IMG/VR virus record: IMGVR_UViG_3300008266_000542
Span: 1 to 27,147 of that record
DNA from: a virus
Strand: one strand, 5' to 3'
Length of the DNA: 27,147 nucleotides
In this document: in pieces, positions 6,626 to 12,699 of the stretch
Position numbering within the stretch: the stretch's first letter is position 1
How the letters are laid out: each line of letters begins with the position of its first letter
Notes under the pieces: generated by a model
Told to the model about the DNA's origin: nothing
Seen by the model: the letters and a program-made list of their open reading frames with translations, nothing else
The model's database searches: none
Position numbers and translations under genes: made by a program

Positions 6626-7053
6626 CAAAATGGAATCTCACTGTCGTCGAACTCGTCGCGCTGCTTCGGCTCGGCCTGCTGCTTCGCCTGGGCGGGGCGC
6701 TCCGAGCGCTGGCCGTCACCCTTGCCGCCGAGCAGCTGCAGCTCGTCGGCGATGATTTCCGTGGTGTAGCGGTCGGCGCCGCTCTTGTCCTGCCACTTCC
6801 GGGTGCGCAGGCGGCCCTCGATGTACACCTGCGAGCCCTTGCGCAGGTACTGCGCGGCGATCTCGGCGAGGCGGCCGAAGAGCGAGACGCGGTGCCACTC
6901 GGTCAGCTCCTTGTCCTCGCCCGTGGTCTTGTCCTTCCACCGCTCCGAGGTCGCGACCGACAGCGAGCAGACGGCGCTGCCGGACGGCAGGTTCTTCAGC
7001 TCGGGGTCCTGCCCGAGGTTTCCGAGGACGATGGCCTTGTTCACTCCGCGCAT
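6625..7053 (-). CDS. ssb: Single-stranded DNA-binding protein
   Basis: This 142-residue protein has the bacterial/phage SSB OB-fold: [20 protein letters not shown], then [40 protein letters not shown] and [21 protein letters not shown] Gln/Lys/Glu-rich linker leads to the acidic tip DFDDSEIPF-like end ([10 protein letters not shown]), the usual docking site for partner proteins. It would coat single-stranded DNA during phage replication and recombination. ATG 7053 has a strong ribosome site (AAGGAG 8 bases upstream), and the start lies 13 bases inside the previous gene. Placement between the helicase-loader region and nuclease genes fits a replication operon. Confidence 0.97.
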   Translation of the reverse strand: MRGVNKAIVLGNLGQDPELKNLPSGSAVCSLSVATSERWKDKTTGEDKELTEWHRVSLFGRLAEIAAQYLRKGSQVYIEGRLRTRKWQDKSGADRYTTEIIADELQLLGGKGDGQRSERPAQAKQQAEPKQRDEFDDSEIPF

Positions 7054-7298
7054 GTCGTGCGCTCCTTGGGTTGCTGGTTGACTGGTTGGCCGTAGACGCG
7101 CTGGAAGAGCTGCGCCCACGTCTCGCAAGACTTGCCCGCGGCGCGCCCGGCGATTGCCATCTCGCGCCCCGAGTTGACGATCGCCGCACGGATGCGCTCG
7201 CGGCGCTCCTCGCGGGTGGTGACGCCGCCGTCCCAGGACATCGGCATCCCGAGCCTGCGGGCCATCCACGCCTCGACGACGAGCTTGTCGCCGTTCAT
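7041..7298 (-). CDS. Small hypothetical protein upstream of ssb
   Basis: This 85-residue protein reads [20 protein letters not shown], then [20 protein letters not shown] and [20 protein letters not shown]. It is mainly helical and basic with no recognised domain. The ATGA overlap with the helicase-loader-like gene fixes its start. Its 3' end holds the ribosome site of ssb and overlaps that gene by 13 bases. Function is unknown; an accessory role in replication is only inferred from its position. Confidence 0.66.
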   Translation of the reverse strand: MNGDKLVVEAWMARRLGMPMSWDGGVTTREERRERIRAAIVNSGREMAIAGRAAGKSCETWAQLFQRVYGQPVNQQPKERTTCAE

Positions 7299-7822
7299 GC
7301 GGGCCTCCGGATGGTCGGCAGCAGCTCGGCGACCTTGGCCGGGCCGGTGACGCGGCCGCGCCACGTCGAGCTCGGCCCCGCGATCGCGGGCAGCTGCTCG
7401 CGGATCTCGACGCGCTGCTCGAGCTCGCGGAAGGCTTCGCCGAAGCGGCGCTCGAGGAACTGCAGGCTGTCGGCGTAGGCGCCCGCGATGACCGGCCATC
7501 CGCCGATTGCCTGGACGGCGCGCTCAACCTCGGGCACCGCGGGTCCTGCGCGCCATGCCCCGCGCGCGTGCTGCAGCGCTGCGGCCCACGCCTCGCCTGC
7601 GGTCATGCGTCCGGCCTTGCGCAGGTCGGTGAAGTCCGCCGGGCGCGGCATGAACCGCGAGTGCGCCAGCAGGTGCCCCGCCGCCTGCTCGAACTCGGCG
7701 AGCGGCCAGTCGCGCAGGGCGAGCCAGTACGCGTCGAGCAGCGGGCCGTCGAGCTCGCGCTCGTAGACCTTCGAGAGGCCGGCCAGCACGGCGCGGAAGC
7801 GGGTGAAGTCGTCAGCCTGCAT
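7295..7822 (-). CDS. Helicase-loader-like replication protein (P / G39P-like)
   Basis: This 175-residue protein has a helical N-terminus, [40 protein letters not shown] and [20 protein letters not shown], followed by DFTDLRK. The pattern 'yWxxLxxwpLxxFexAxxxhLxxxxFmPxPaD' is typical of phage helicase loaders and inhibitors (lambda P, SPP1 G39P and relatives), which deliver DnaB-type helicase to the origin. The C-terminal half is less conserved and may contact the initiator. It overlaps the O-like gene by 11 bases, the classic O-P arrangement. No Walker motif is present, so it is not a DnaC-type ATPase. The family call is from pattern memory. Confidence 0.68.
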   Translation of the reverse strand: MQADDFTRFRAVLAGLSKVYERELDGPLLDAYWLALRDWPLAEFEQAAGHLLAHSRFMPRPADFTDLRKAGRMTAGEAWAAALQHARGAWRAGPAVPEVERAVQAIGGWPVIAGAYADSLQFLERRFGEAFRELEQRVEIREQLPAIAGPSSTWRGRVTGPAKVAELLPTIRRPA

Positions 7823-8609
7823 CGCGGAGCTCCGGCGGTCGCCAGTTGGCCGTGCGGTCGACGTTCGCGCGGGTGAGCTTCGACAGGTCGGTGCGCGGCG
7901 GGTCGCGGTAGAAGCGCAGCCCGGCGTCGATGTGCTTGGCGTCGCGCAGCAGCAGCTCGATCGCGTCGTACACGGTCGAGCGGTCGTTCTGGCCCATGTG
8001 GTGGGGCGAGTTCTTGTAGCCGCTGATTGCCTGGCAGAGGTCGGCCTCGGGGTAGGCCTTGAGGGCGTCGCGGATCAGCTTGCGGCGCTTGGCGTCGAGC
8101 TTGGCGGCCGGGTGGTTGTGCACCGAGCGCCAGTGGTCGAACACGCGCTGGACGACCTCGCGGTCGGGCGTCTCGCCCGACAGAGGTTCCGAAGGAACCT
8201 CAGTACTCCTATCCCTTCCTATCCTATCCATATCAGGCGCGAGGGTTCCCGAATCACTCGCGAGGATTCGCGAACCTTCGCGAGGACCGGGGAGCTTGGA
8301 CGCGGTCGGGTGGTCAATTCGCTGGTGATTCCGCCACTTGGACACCTGCAGGTAGGTGGAGCCGTCGACGGTGTAGCGCTCGATGCACTGCTCGCGCTCG
8401 AGCTCGACCAGCCAGCCCTCGATCTTCTTCGGCGCGTCGTCGTCGTAGGGGTAGAGAAGGCTCGCGAGCATTCGCGAGGCCGCGCGAGTCCTCCCGTCGT
8501 CATCGCAAACGGTCCAGAGCAGAACGAAGAGAAGCCGAGCCTCTCGCGAGACTCGGCCCATGCTCTCGGACTGCGGGAACTCGGGTTTGATGGATCTGAT
8601 CCGTGGCAT
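7812..8609 (-). CDS. Replication initiator / replisome organiser (O-like)
   Basis: This 265-residue protein begins with the hallmark MPRIRSIKPEFPQSESMGRV of phage replisome organisers. A winged-helix region follows: SREARLLFVLLWTVCDDDGR, SRMLASLLYPYDDDAPKKIE, GWLVELEREQCIERYTVDGS and YLQVSKWRNHQRIDHPT. A variable linker (residues 105-150 or so) precedes a C-terminal helical domain, PDREVVQRVFDHWRSVHNHP, that may bind the helicase loader. It would bind origin DNA and recruit the loader and helicase. In lambda the origin lies within O, and this gene also contains phased repeats in its N-terminal and linker coding parts (8462-8487 and 8237-8283). GAGGAG just before ATG 8609 supports the start. 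It follows the Cro-like gene by 15 bases. Confidence 0.88.
   Translation of the reverse strand: MPRIRSIKPEFPQSESMGRVSREARLLFVLLWTVCDDDGRTRAASRMLASLLYPYDDDAPKKIEGWLVELEREQCIERYTVDGSTYLQVSKWRNHQRIDHPTASKLPGPREGSRILASDSGTLAPDMDRIGRDRSTEVPSEPLSGETPDREVVQRVFDHWRSVHNHPAAKLDAKRRKLIRDALKAYPEADLCQAISGYKNSPHHMGQNDRSTVYDAIELLLRDAKHIDAGLRFYRDPPRTDLSKLTRANVDRTANWRPPELRDAG
8187..8283. other. Candidate replication origin inside the initiator gene
   Basis: TCGCGA occurs at 8258, 8268 and 8278, exactly 10 bp apart, with near-matches TCCCGA at 8247 and GCGCGA at 8237, giving five phased sites. Next to them (8187-8235 or so) is a GC-poor tract whose minus strand is purine-rich, with repeated GGATA/GGATAGGA. 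Phased initiator-binding repeats beside an easily melted tract within the initiator gene is the lambda origin design. This is inferred and no binding data exist. Confidence 0.45.
8462..8487. repeat. Second phased TCGCGA cluster
   Basis: TCGCGA at 8462 and 8472 plus GCGCGA at 8482 again show a 10-bp step. On the minus strand, 27 bases here match the cluster near 8257-8283 at 21 positions by my alignment. Both copies encode R-x-x-S-R-(I/M)-L-A-S, so codon constraint could explain part of the likeness. Confidence 0.5.
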
Positions 8610-8624
8610 CGGCTCCTCGTGGGG

Positions 8625-8897
8625 TCAGGTCGCCCTGGCCGCCCCTTTCGGGTGCGGCGCCCGCGAACGGGCTCGGACAGGGCGGGGTTCGGTGGTGGGT
8701 CGGCGGCGGGCCTCGGCGGCCAGCTGCTTGCGGTAGAGAGCGTCGAGCTCGAGCGCAGCGTCGCCGCGAGGCTTCTGCGTCCGGCCGCGCTCGATGTCGC
8801 AGACGGCCGACGTGGAAAGACCGACCAACGCGCCAATGGCGGCGTGGGTCATTCCTGCGGCGCGCAGCGCCTTGATTCGGGTGGACCAGGTAACCAT
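8625..8897 (-). CDS. Cro-like HTH regulator
   Basis: This 90-residue protein has an XRE-type helix-turn-helix near its start: MVTWSTRIKALRAAGMTHAA, IGALVGLSTSAVCDIERGRT. A basic Arg/Pro-rich tail follows, PRPVRARSRAPHPKGAARAT. It is the first gene of the minus-strand replication operon and faces the repressor gene across the operator region, the position of lambda cro. It should bind the TTACGG-N4-CCGTAA operators and lower early transcription. ATG 8897 is chosen because the HTH begins right after it. The upstream in-frame ATG at 8939 would put the promoter inside the gene. With the -10 at 8910-8905 the transcript should start within a base or two of ATG, so the mRNA appears leaderless. Confidence 0.82.
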   Translation of the reverse strand: MVTWSTRIKALRAAGMTHAAIGALVGLSTSAVCDIERGRTQKPRGDAALELDALYRKQLAAEARRRPTTEPRPVRARSRAPHPKGAARAT

Positions 8898-8904
8898 ATA
8901 GGGA

Positions 8905-8933
8905 GTTTTACGGGATAGCGTAATGACTGTCAA
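8905..8933 (-). promoter_or_regulatory. Early promoter PR-like (toward replication operon)
   Basis: Minus strand: perfect -35 TTGACA (8933-8928), 17-bp spacer, -10 TAAAAC (8910-8905), predicted start at 8899-8897. The spacer contains operator 8908-8923, and operator 8931-8946 covers the upstream half of the -35. Repressor bound to either would block polymerase. Confidence 0.82.
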
Positions 8934-8979
8934 CGGCATAGCGTAGGGAATCTGTGTCCTACTTCACGGAGTTCCGTAA
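8908..8979. promoter_or_regulatory. Three-operator array (OR-like)
   Basis: Three 16-bp sites fit TTACGG-N4-CCGTAA: TTACGGGATAGCGTAA (8908-8923), CAACGGCATAGCGTAG (8931-8946) and TCACGGAGTTCCGTAA (8964-8979). The first two are 23 bp apart and overlap the promoter for the Cro-like gene. The third lies near the repressor start and probably controls repressor transcription. These are the likely OR1, OR2 and OR3. Confidence 0.78.
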
Positions 8980-9002
8980 CCGGACGGGGTACGGTGAGAG
9001 CC

Positions 9003-9416
9003 ATGAACACGACAGGCGAACGAATCAAGGCCCGGCGCGAGGAGCTGCAGATGACCGTTGCGGCCCTGGCGAAGGCTGCCGGCATCGCGCCGACGACGCT
9101 CTACGACCTCGAGCGCGGCGACCAGAAGTCGACCACGAAGCTGCACCGCATCGCTGCGGTGCTCGGCCTCTCTACCGATTGGGTCGAGACAGGCCGAGGC
9201 GCGCGACTACTGGAAACGCCGAGGGTTTCGGACGCGCGAGCGCACTACAGCGTGCACGGTTTCATGATGACACCCGAGGCCGCGCGCGTCGCGGCCGAGT
9301 GGGAGAAGCTCGACGAGCCCATGCGCTCGCAGGTGGCGCTGATCATCGAATCGCTGGTCGCGACCCAGATCCGCTCAAAGCGCAAGCGCCCCGCGCTGCA
9401 CACCGCCGCAACCTGA
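9003..9416 (+). CDS. CI-like prophage repressor, short form without peptidase domain
   Basis: This 137-residue protein has an N-terminal XRE helix-turn-helix (MNTTGERIKARREELQMTVA, ALAKAAGIAPTTLYDLERGD; HTH about residues 19-40) and the typical end of that domain, RIAAVLGLSTDWVETG. The rest (about 75 residues, with EWEKLDEPMRSQVALIIESL) is helical and probably a dimerisation part. There is no S24 LexA-type Ser/Lys peptidase domain and no Ala-Gly cleavage site with it, so RecA-driven self-cleavage is not expected. The gene is flanked by three operators on its left and two on its right, as cI is in lambda. ATG 9003 is preceded by a weak GGTGAG ribosome site. A Met at 8994 is possible but less likely. 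No clear promoter for it was found. Confidence 0.85.
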   Translation: MNTTGERIKARREELQMTVAALAKAAGIAPTTLYDLERGDQKSTTKLHRIAAVLGLSTDWVETGRGARLLETPRVSDARAHYSVHGFMMTPEAARVAAEWEKLDEPMRSQVALIIESLVATQIRSKRKRPALHTAAT

Positions 9417-9462
9417 CCCGATAAGGGCGCGTCCGCCGCCCTGCCGTCCGCGTGGCGGTCAA

Positions 9463-9501
9463 TTACGGGATACCGTTGACATACATTACGGGAAGCCGTA
9501 C
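9463..9501. promoter_or_regulatory. Two-operator array (OL-like)
   Basis: Two 16-bp sites match the same consensus: TTACGGGATACCGTTG (9463-9478) and TTACGGGAAGCCGTAC (9486-9501), again 23 bp apart. One covers half of the -35 and the other fills the spacer and part of the -10 of the plus-strand promoter, mirroring the other array. These are the likely OL2 and OL1. Confidence 0.8.
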
Positions 9502-9504
9502 TGT
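9476..9504 (+). promoter_or_regulatory. Early promoter PL-like (toward recombination/integration operon)
   Basis: Plus strand: perfect -35 TTGACA (9476-9481), 17-bp spacer, -10 TACTGT (9499-9504), predicted start near 9511. It overlaps both OL-like operators and precedes the gene at 9549. The -10 is weak, but the geometry relative to the operators is the same as at the opposite promoter. Confidence 0.75.
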
Positions 9505-9513
9505 TCTCGACAC

Positions 9514-9530
9514 CCCCGGACGGTCCGGGG
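9514..9530 (+). promoter_or_regulatory. GC-rich hairpin in the early leader RNA
   Basis: CCCCGGACGGTCCGGGG is a perfect palindrome of 8-bp arms around one base. As RNA it folds into a strong hairpin within a few bases of the predicted 5' end and 7 bases before the GGAGG ribosome site at 9538-9542. There is no T-run, so it is not an ordinary terminator. It may stabilise the 5' end, act in antitermination, or bind a protein as DNA. Confidence 0.5.
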
Positions 9531-9548
9531 CCCTGTTGGAGGACAGAG

Positions 9549-9746
9549 ATGAGCAACGAAGCTTTCGACTGGCTGCTGCTGCTGTGCGGGTGGTTCGCGC
9601 TGCTCGGCCTCGGTGCCGCAGCGCTCGGCGCATACGAGTGGTGGCTGCGTCATCGCAGCCGTGAGGTGCTGCCGAAGCCCGGCGGCCGCGCGCGGATCTA
9701 CCGCGCCGACCCGCCGTCGGTTTCGCGCTGGGGGAGCACCCGATGA
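9549..9746 (+). CDS. Small membrane protein, first gene of the early plus-strand operon
   Basis: This 65-residue protein has a single strong hydrophobic segment (FDWLLLLCGWFALLGLGAAA, then LGAYEWW) followed by a basic tail, LRHRSREVLPKPGGRARIYR, giving a likely N-out, C-in single-pass topology. GGAGG at 9538-9542 supports ATG 9549. It occupies the place of N in lambda but shows no arginine-rich RNA-binding N-terminus, so it is not an evident antiterminator. Its stop overlaps the next gene by ATGA. Function is unknown. Confidence 0.7.
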   Translation: MSNEAFDWLLLLCGWFALLGLGAAALGAYEWWLRHRSREVLPKPGGRARIYRADPPSVSRWGSTR

Positions 9747-10087
9747 AAGCGCGCACCAAGACCTGCTCGGCCTGCGGCGAAGACCTGCCGCTCGTAGTGT
9801 TCCGCAAGGTCGGCCGCGGCCTGAGCAAGACCTGCTCGGGCTGCGAAAGCGGCGCGTCTGCCGCTGAGGAACCCGCCGCCGAGCCCAACGTCCTCCTACA
9901 GATCCGCCCGGGCTACGAGCTGCGGGTGTGGGTGGACGGTGACGGCGACCTTGTGCTCGCCCAAGAGACGGCCGAGGGCGAGTCCCGGATCTATCTCGGC
10001 GAGAGCCAGGTGAAGCAGCTCGCCGAGTTCCTCTCGCCGGTGAAATCCGGGGAGGAGTGGAGCCCCGCGACGGAAACCGAGTCGTGA
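9743..10087 (+). CDS. Zinc-ribbon protein, unknown function
   Basis: This 114-residue protein begins MKARTKTCSACGEDLPLVVF and continues RKVGRGLSKTCSGCES, two CxxC pairs that probably bind one zinc. The remaining acidic part, NVLLQIRPGYELRVWVDGDG and DLVLAQETAEGESRIYLGES, is predicted beta-rich and ends with a short helix (QVKQLAEFLSPV). The 'RIYLGESQVKQLAEFL' segment resembles small phage proteins of unknown function. It overlaps the previous gene by ATGA and the next by GTGA. Confidence 0.72.
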   Translation: MKARTKTCSACGEDLPLVVFRKVGRGLSKTCSGCESGASAAEEPAAEPNVLLQIRPGYELRVWVDGDGDLVLAQETAEGESRIYLGESQVKQLAEFLSPVKSGEEWSPATETES

Positions 10088-10287
10088 GCGCGCCCGACCT
10101 CGCCTGGGCCCGGTTCCGCGACCGCCTCGCCGACGCCGTCGTCGCAGGCCTGCTGCCCGCGCCGCCGCCCGTCGCCGTCCAGCTCGACGGCATCACCGTC
10201 GGCGAGCTGCTCGCCGCTCTCAAGTTCACCGGCATCGTCGCATCGAACCGCGACGGCGCCCTCGTCCTTCACCGCAGGGGAATCTGA
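10084..10287 (+). CDS. Small hypothetical protein upstream of the exonuclease
   Basis: This 67-residue protein starts at GTG 10084 in a GTGA overlap: SAPDLAWARFRDRLADAVVA, then GLLPAPPPVAVQLDGITVGE and LLAALKFTGIVASNRDGALV. It has a helix, a proline-rich turn and a second helix, with no recognised domain. The in-frame ATG at 10057 would lie well inside the previous gene and is less likely. Its stop overlaps the exonuclease start (TGATG). Confidence 0.62.
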   Translation: MSAPDLAWARFRDRLADAVVAGLLPAPPPVAVQLDGITVGELLAALKFTGIVASNRDGALVLHRRGI

Positions 10288-10904
10288 TGCTCGCAGAACA
10301 ACGATCCGCCGATTGGTTCGCCGCCCGCCTTGGCTGCGCGACCGCCTCGTCCTTCAAGAACGTCCTCGCCAAGCTCAAGAACGGCAAGCCCGCGCAGGCG
10401 CGCGAGTCGTACCTGATCGAGATTGTGACCGAGCGGCTGACCGGGCAGCCGGTGCCGCACTTCACGACGGCCGCCATGCAGTGGGGCATCGACAACGAGC
10501 CCGCAGCGCGCATCGAGTACGAGTTCCGCACCGAGCGCGTGGTCGAGGAGACCGGGTTCATCCGTCACCCGTCCATCCTCGCCGGCGCCTCGCCCGACGG
10601 CCTCGTCGAGGCCGATGGCGGCATCGAGATCAAGTGCCCGAGCAGCACGACGCACGTCCAGACGCTGCTGACGGGGATGCCCGAGGAGCACATGCCGCAG
10701 CTGCAGGGCGCCATGTGGATCACGGGCCGGAAGTGGTGGGACTTCGTGTCCTACGACCCGCGGATGCCGAAGGACCTGCAGATCTACATCGAGCGCATCG
10801 AGCGCAACGACATCTTCATCGCGGGGCTCGACGCCGAGGTCCGCGCCTTTCTCGCTGAGGTCGACAGCACCGTCGACCAGCTCACCCGGAGGAACGCAGC
10901 ATGA
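10287..10904 (+). CDS. YqaJ/lambda-exonuclease-family recombination nuclease
   Basis: This 205-residue protein carries the whole YqaJ signature: RLGCATASSF near the start, AAMQWGIDNEPAARIEYEF with E71, SILAGASPDGLV with D104, GGIEIKCPSS with E114-x-K116, and HMPQLQGAMWITG with the Gln residues that follow the active site. The family degrades one strand of double-stranded DNA ends 5' to 3', leaving 3' tails for a single-strand annealing partner. The next gene is a RecT-like protein, overlapping by ATGA, so the two form the phage's Red-type recombination pair. Length is normal for the family and all active-site positions are present. Confidence 0.93.
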   Translation: MLAEQRSADWFAARLGCATASSFKNVLAKLKNGKPAQARESYLIEIVTERLTGQPVPHFTTAAMQWGIDNEPAARIEYEFRTERVVEETGFIRHPSILAGASPDGLVEADGGIEIKCPSSTTHVQTLLTGMPEEHMPQLQGAMWITGRKWWDFVSYDPRMPKDLQIYIERIERNDIFIAGLDAEVRAFLAEVDSTVDQLTRRNAA

Positions 10905-11629
10905 CCCATACCACCGCACTCTCGACCGCCATCGGATTCAGCGACGTCGAGCGCATGGCGAACGCCGTCGCGAAGTCCGGCCTCTTCGGAGTCCGGACGC
11001 CCGACCAGGCGCTGTCGCTGATGCTGATCGCGCAGGCCGAGGGCCTGCACCCGGCGCTCGCCGCGCGCGACTACCACGTCATCAACGGCAAGCCGACGCT
11101 CAAGTCCGACGCCCTGCTCGCGCGGTTCCAGGCGAACGGTGGCCGCGTCGAGTGGACCGAGTACACCGACAAGGCGGTCTCCGCCAAGGTCGGCCACCCG
11201 CAGGGCGGCACCGTCGAGATCCGCTGGACCATCGAGCAGGCCGAGCGCGCCGGCCTGACCCGGAATGCGACTTGGAAGTCCTACCCCCGGCAGATGCTCC
11301 GCGCGCGCGTGATCTCCGAAGGCGTCCGCGCAGTGTTCCCGGGCGTCGCCGTCGGCGTCTACACCTCCGAAGAGGTGCAGGACATGACGGCCGCGACCGC
11401 GAGCTCGGTGGCGGTCGCCGACGAGCCTGTCGTGGCGAGCCCGGTGCAGCTCGTGCGCGAGGCCCCGGACGTCGACACGCTCAAGACCCGCTACCGCGAC
11501 GCGATCGTCGTCGCGCGGAAGGCGAAGGACAAAGACCTCGAGGCGCAGCTGTCGGCCGCGAAGGATGCGCGCAAGTCCGAGCTGGAGGCCATCGACGCGG
11601 AGCCCGCCGACCAGCCGGAGGCCGCATGA
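10901..11629 (+). CDS. RecT-like single-strand annealing protein
   Basis: This 242-residue protein contains a well-conserved phage pattern: FSDVERMANAVAKSGLFGVR, ALSLMLIAQAEGLHPALAAR, DYHVINGKPTLKSDALLARF, GGRVEWTEYTDKAVSA, and TWKSYPRQMLRARVISEGVR with the GVAVGVYTSEEVQD end. Proteins with this pattern are usually assigned to the RecT group and paired with a YqaJ exonuclease, as here. They anneal complementary single strands during recombination-dependent replication. The C-terminal 60 residues are charged and helical (VARKAKDKDLEAQLSAAKDA) and lie outside the core. The overlap with the exonuclease (ATGA) supports ATG 10901. Confidence 0.78.
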   Translation: MTHTTALSTAIGFSDVERMANAVAKSGLFGVRTPDQALSLMLIAQAEGLHPALAARDYHVINGKPTLKSDALLARFQANGGRVEWTEYTDKAVSAKVGHPQGGTVEIRWTIEQAERAGLTRNATWKSYPRQMLRARVISEGVRAVFPGVAVGVYTSEEVQDMTAATASSVAVADEPVVASPVQLVREAPDVDTLKTRYRDAIVVARKAKDKDLEAQLSAAKDARKSELEAIDAEPADQPEAA

Positions 11630-11844
11630 GCGCCTCGCAGACCGAGCAGATCCGGAAGGCGCTGCTCTCAGGCGCCGAGATCACGCCGCTCGAGGCCCTG
11701 CAGCGGTTCGGCTGCCTGCGCCTTGCCGCGCGCGTCGCGGACCTGCGCGCCGAGGGCCTGCAGGTCGAGACGGTCGCCGACCAGGCGAACGGCAAGCGGT
11801 TCGCCAGGTACCGGCTCGCGAGCCCGCAGCGGGTGCTGCTGTGA
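11626..11844 (+). CDS. Winged helix-turn-helix protein (HTH_39-like)
   Basis: This 72-residue protein reads MSASQTEQIRKALLSGAEIT, PLEALQRFGCLRLAARVADL, RAEGLQVETVADQANGKRFA and RYRLASPQ. The 'iTpLeALxxFGcxRLaaRxxDLRxxGxxVxT' motif is the HTH_39 family found in many phages, often beside recombination genes. It is the size of a single wHTH domain and could regulate or help DNA processing. Targets are unknown. ATGA at the start and GTGA at the stop couple it to both neighbours. Confidence 0.82.
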   Translation: MSASQTEQIRKALLSGAEITPLEALQRFGCLRLAARVADLRAEGLQVETVADQANGKRFARYRLASPQRVLL

Positions 11845-11951
11845 TCGAGCTCGGGCTGCTCGCCGGCGTTGTCGAGGCGCTGTCCGAGGTCTTCGCGATG
11901 TTCGCGATTGTCCTCGCCCTCGCCGTCGCGCTGCGGTGGCTCATGAAGTGA
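11841..11951 (+). CDS. Tiny membrane protein
   Basis: This 36-residue protein starts at GTG 11841 (GTGA overlap): IELGLLAGVVEALSEVFAMF, then AIVLALAVALRWLMK. Two thirds of it is one hydrophobic helix ending in a basic residue, so it probably inserts once in the inner membrane. Support comes from the overlap and the composition only. Function is unknown. Confidence 0.5.
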   Translation: MIELGLLAGVVEALSEVFAMFAIVLALAVALRWLMK

Positions 11952-12100
11952 CCCTCCCCCGAGCCCAACGGGACAAGGACGCCGCGTCGGCCGGCGTGTG
12001 GGCAGCCGACACCTACCCCCGCTCGAGGTGCGCGAGATCTGTCTGCCGAGGCCGGCCCGGACGCACCAGCCGGAACTGGAGGAACCATGCTTGTCGATGA
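11948..12100 (+). CDS. Doubtful small basic protein filling an inter-gene gap
   Basis: A GTGA overlap at 11948 opens a 50-codon frame (TLPRAQRDKDAASAGVWAAD, then Arg/Cys-rich SRCARSVCRGRPGRTSRN) ending at 12100, 14 bases inside the next gene. The 135 bases between 11951 and 12087 hold no better coding frame. The composition looks more like an out-of-frame reading of GC-rich DNA than a real protein, so this may be untranslated spacer. Confidence 0.25.
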   Translation: MTLPRAQRDKDAASAGVWAADTYPRSRCARSVCRGRPGRTSRNWRNHACR

Positions 12101-12395
12101 CGGAGTGTTCGAGGCGCTGGCCGAGCTCGATGCCGAGCCGCCCGCGCCGACCGTGGAGCAGGCCATCGCCCGCATCCACGCCAAGGGCCTCGGGACCGAG
12201 GCGACCGTGCTGCTCGGCCGAGGCGACGCCGCTTGGTCGATGCTGCGCTCGCTGCGCGACGCGCTGCGGCGGCTCGACCCTGCCTGGTGCGCGACGCACG
12301 GGCAGGAGCAGATCAGCGACGAGGATCTCGACAAGGCAATCGCGACGCTCGAGGACCTGCTCGAGGATCACGACGCGCACGGGGTGGAGCCGTGA
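12087..12395 (+). CDS. Acidic helical protein, unknown function
   Basis: This 102-residue protein is rich in Glu, Asp, Ala and Leu: MLVDDGVFEALAELDAEPPA, VEQAIARIHAKGLGTEATVL, AAWSMLRSLRDALRRLDPAW and EDLDKAIATLEDLLEDHDAH. It is almost wholly helical with no recognised domain. GGAGG at 12076-12080 supports ATG 12087, one of the few genes in this operon with a clear ribosome site of its own. The next gene begins by a GTGA overlap. Confidence 0.68.
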   Translation: MLVDDGVFEALAELDAEPPAPTVEQAIARIHAKGLGTEATVLLGRGDAAWSMLRSLRDALRRLDPAWCATHGQEQISDEDLDKAIATLEDLLEDHDAHGVEP

Positions 12396-12511
12396 GCCGC
12401 GGTCCGGAGTACGAGCGCATGGCCGAGCTGCTCACGCGCGCGGTCGTGCTACTGGCCGTCGTGCTCGGTGTGGTGGCGCTGGCCGCGTCGCTGCACGAGG
12501 TGGCGCCGTGA
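12392..12511 (+). CDS. Tiny single-pass membrane protein
   Basis: This 39-residue protein starts at GTG 12392 (GTGA overlap): SRGPEYERMAELLTRAVVLL, then AVVLGVVALAASLHEVAP. It has a polar start and one hydrophobic helix. An ATG at 12419 is a possible shorter start. Its stop overlaps the next gene by GTGA. Function is unknown. Confidence 0.52.
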   Translation: MSRGPEYERMAELLTRAVVLLAVVLGVVALAASLHEVAP

Positions 12512-12699
12512 CCGGCCGCACGCCGAGCCTCACGCTCGAGCAGTACCGGCGGGTGCGCGAGCTGCGCGACCTGCAGCGGCGATACAGCGACAAGTTTGTC
12601 GCGCACGAGCTCGGCATCTCGGTGACCAACCTGCGGCGCATCAAGAGCCAAGGCATCAAGCGCTACGACTACGAGCTCGCGAAGGAGACGAAGCCATGA
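12508..12699 (+). CDS. Small helix-turn-helix protein
   Basis: This 63-residue basic protein starts at GTG 12508: TGRTPSLTLEQYRRVRELRD, LQRRYSDKFVAHELGISVTN, LRRIKSQGIKRYDYELAKET. The central FVAHELGISVTNLRRIKSQG has the spacing of a helix-turn-helix recognition unit. It probably binds DNA, but its target is unknown. GTGA at the start and ATGA at the stop couple it to its neighbours. Confidence 0.65.
   Translation: MTGRTPSLTLEQYRRVRELRDLQRRYSDKFVAHELGISVTNLRRIKSQGIKRYDYELAKETKP

Noticed and set aside
8625-8939. Upstream ATG (8939) for the Cro-like protein
   Set aside because: It would put the -35/-10 promoter and two operators inside the coding region, and the added residues do not resemble an HTH N-terminus.
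9417-9462. Terminator after the repressor gene
   Set aside because: GC-rich with possible stems but no T-run; no clear terminator could be drawn.
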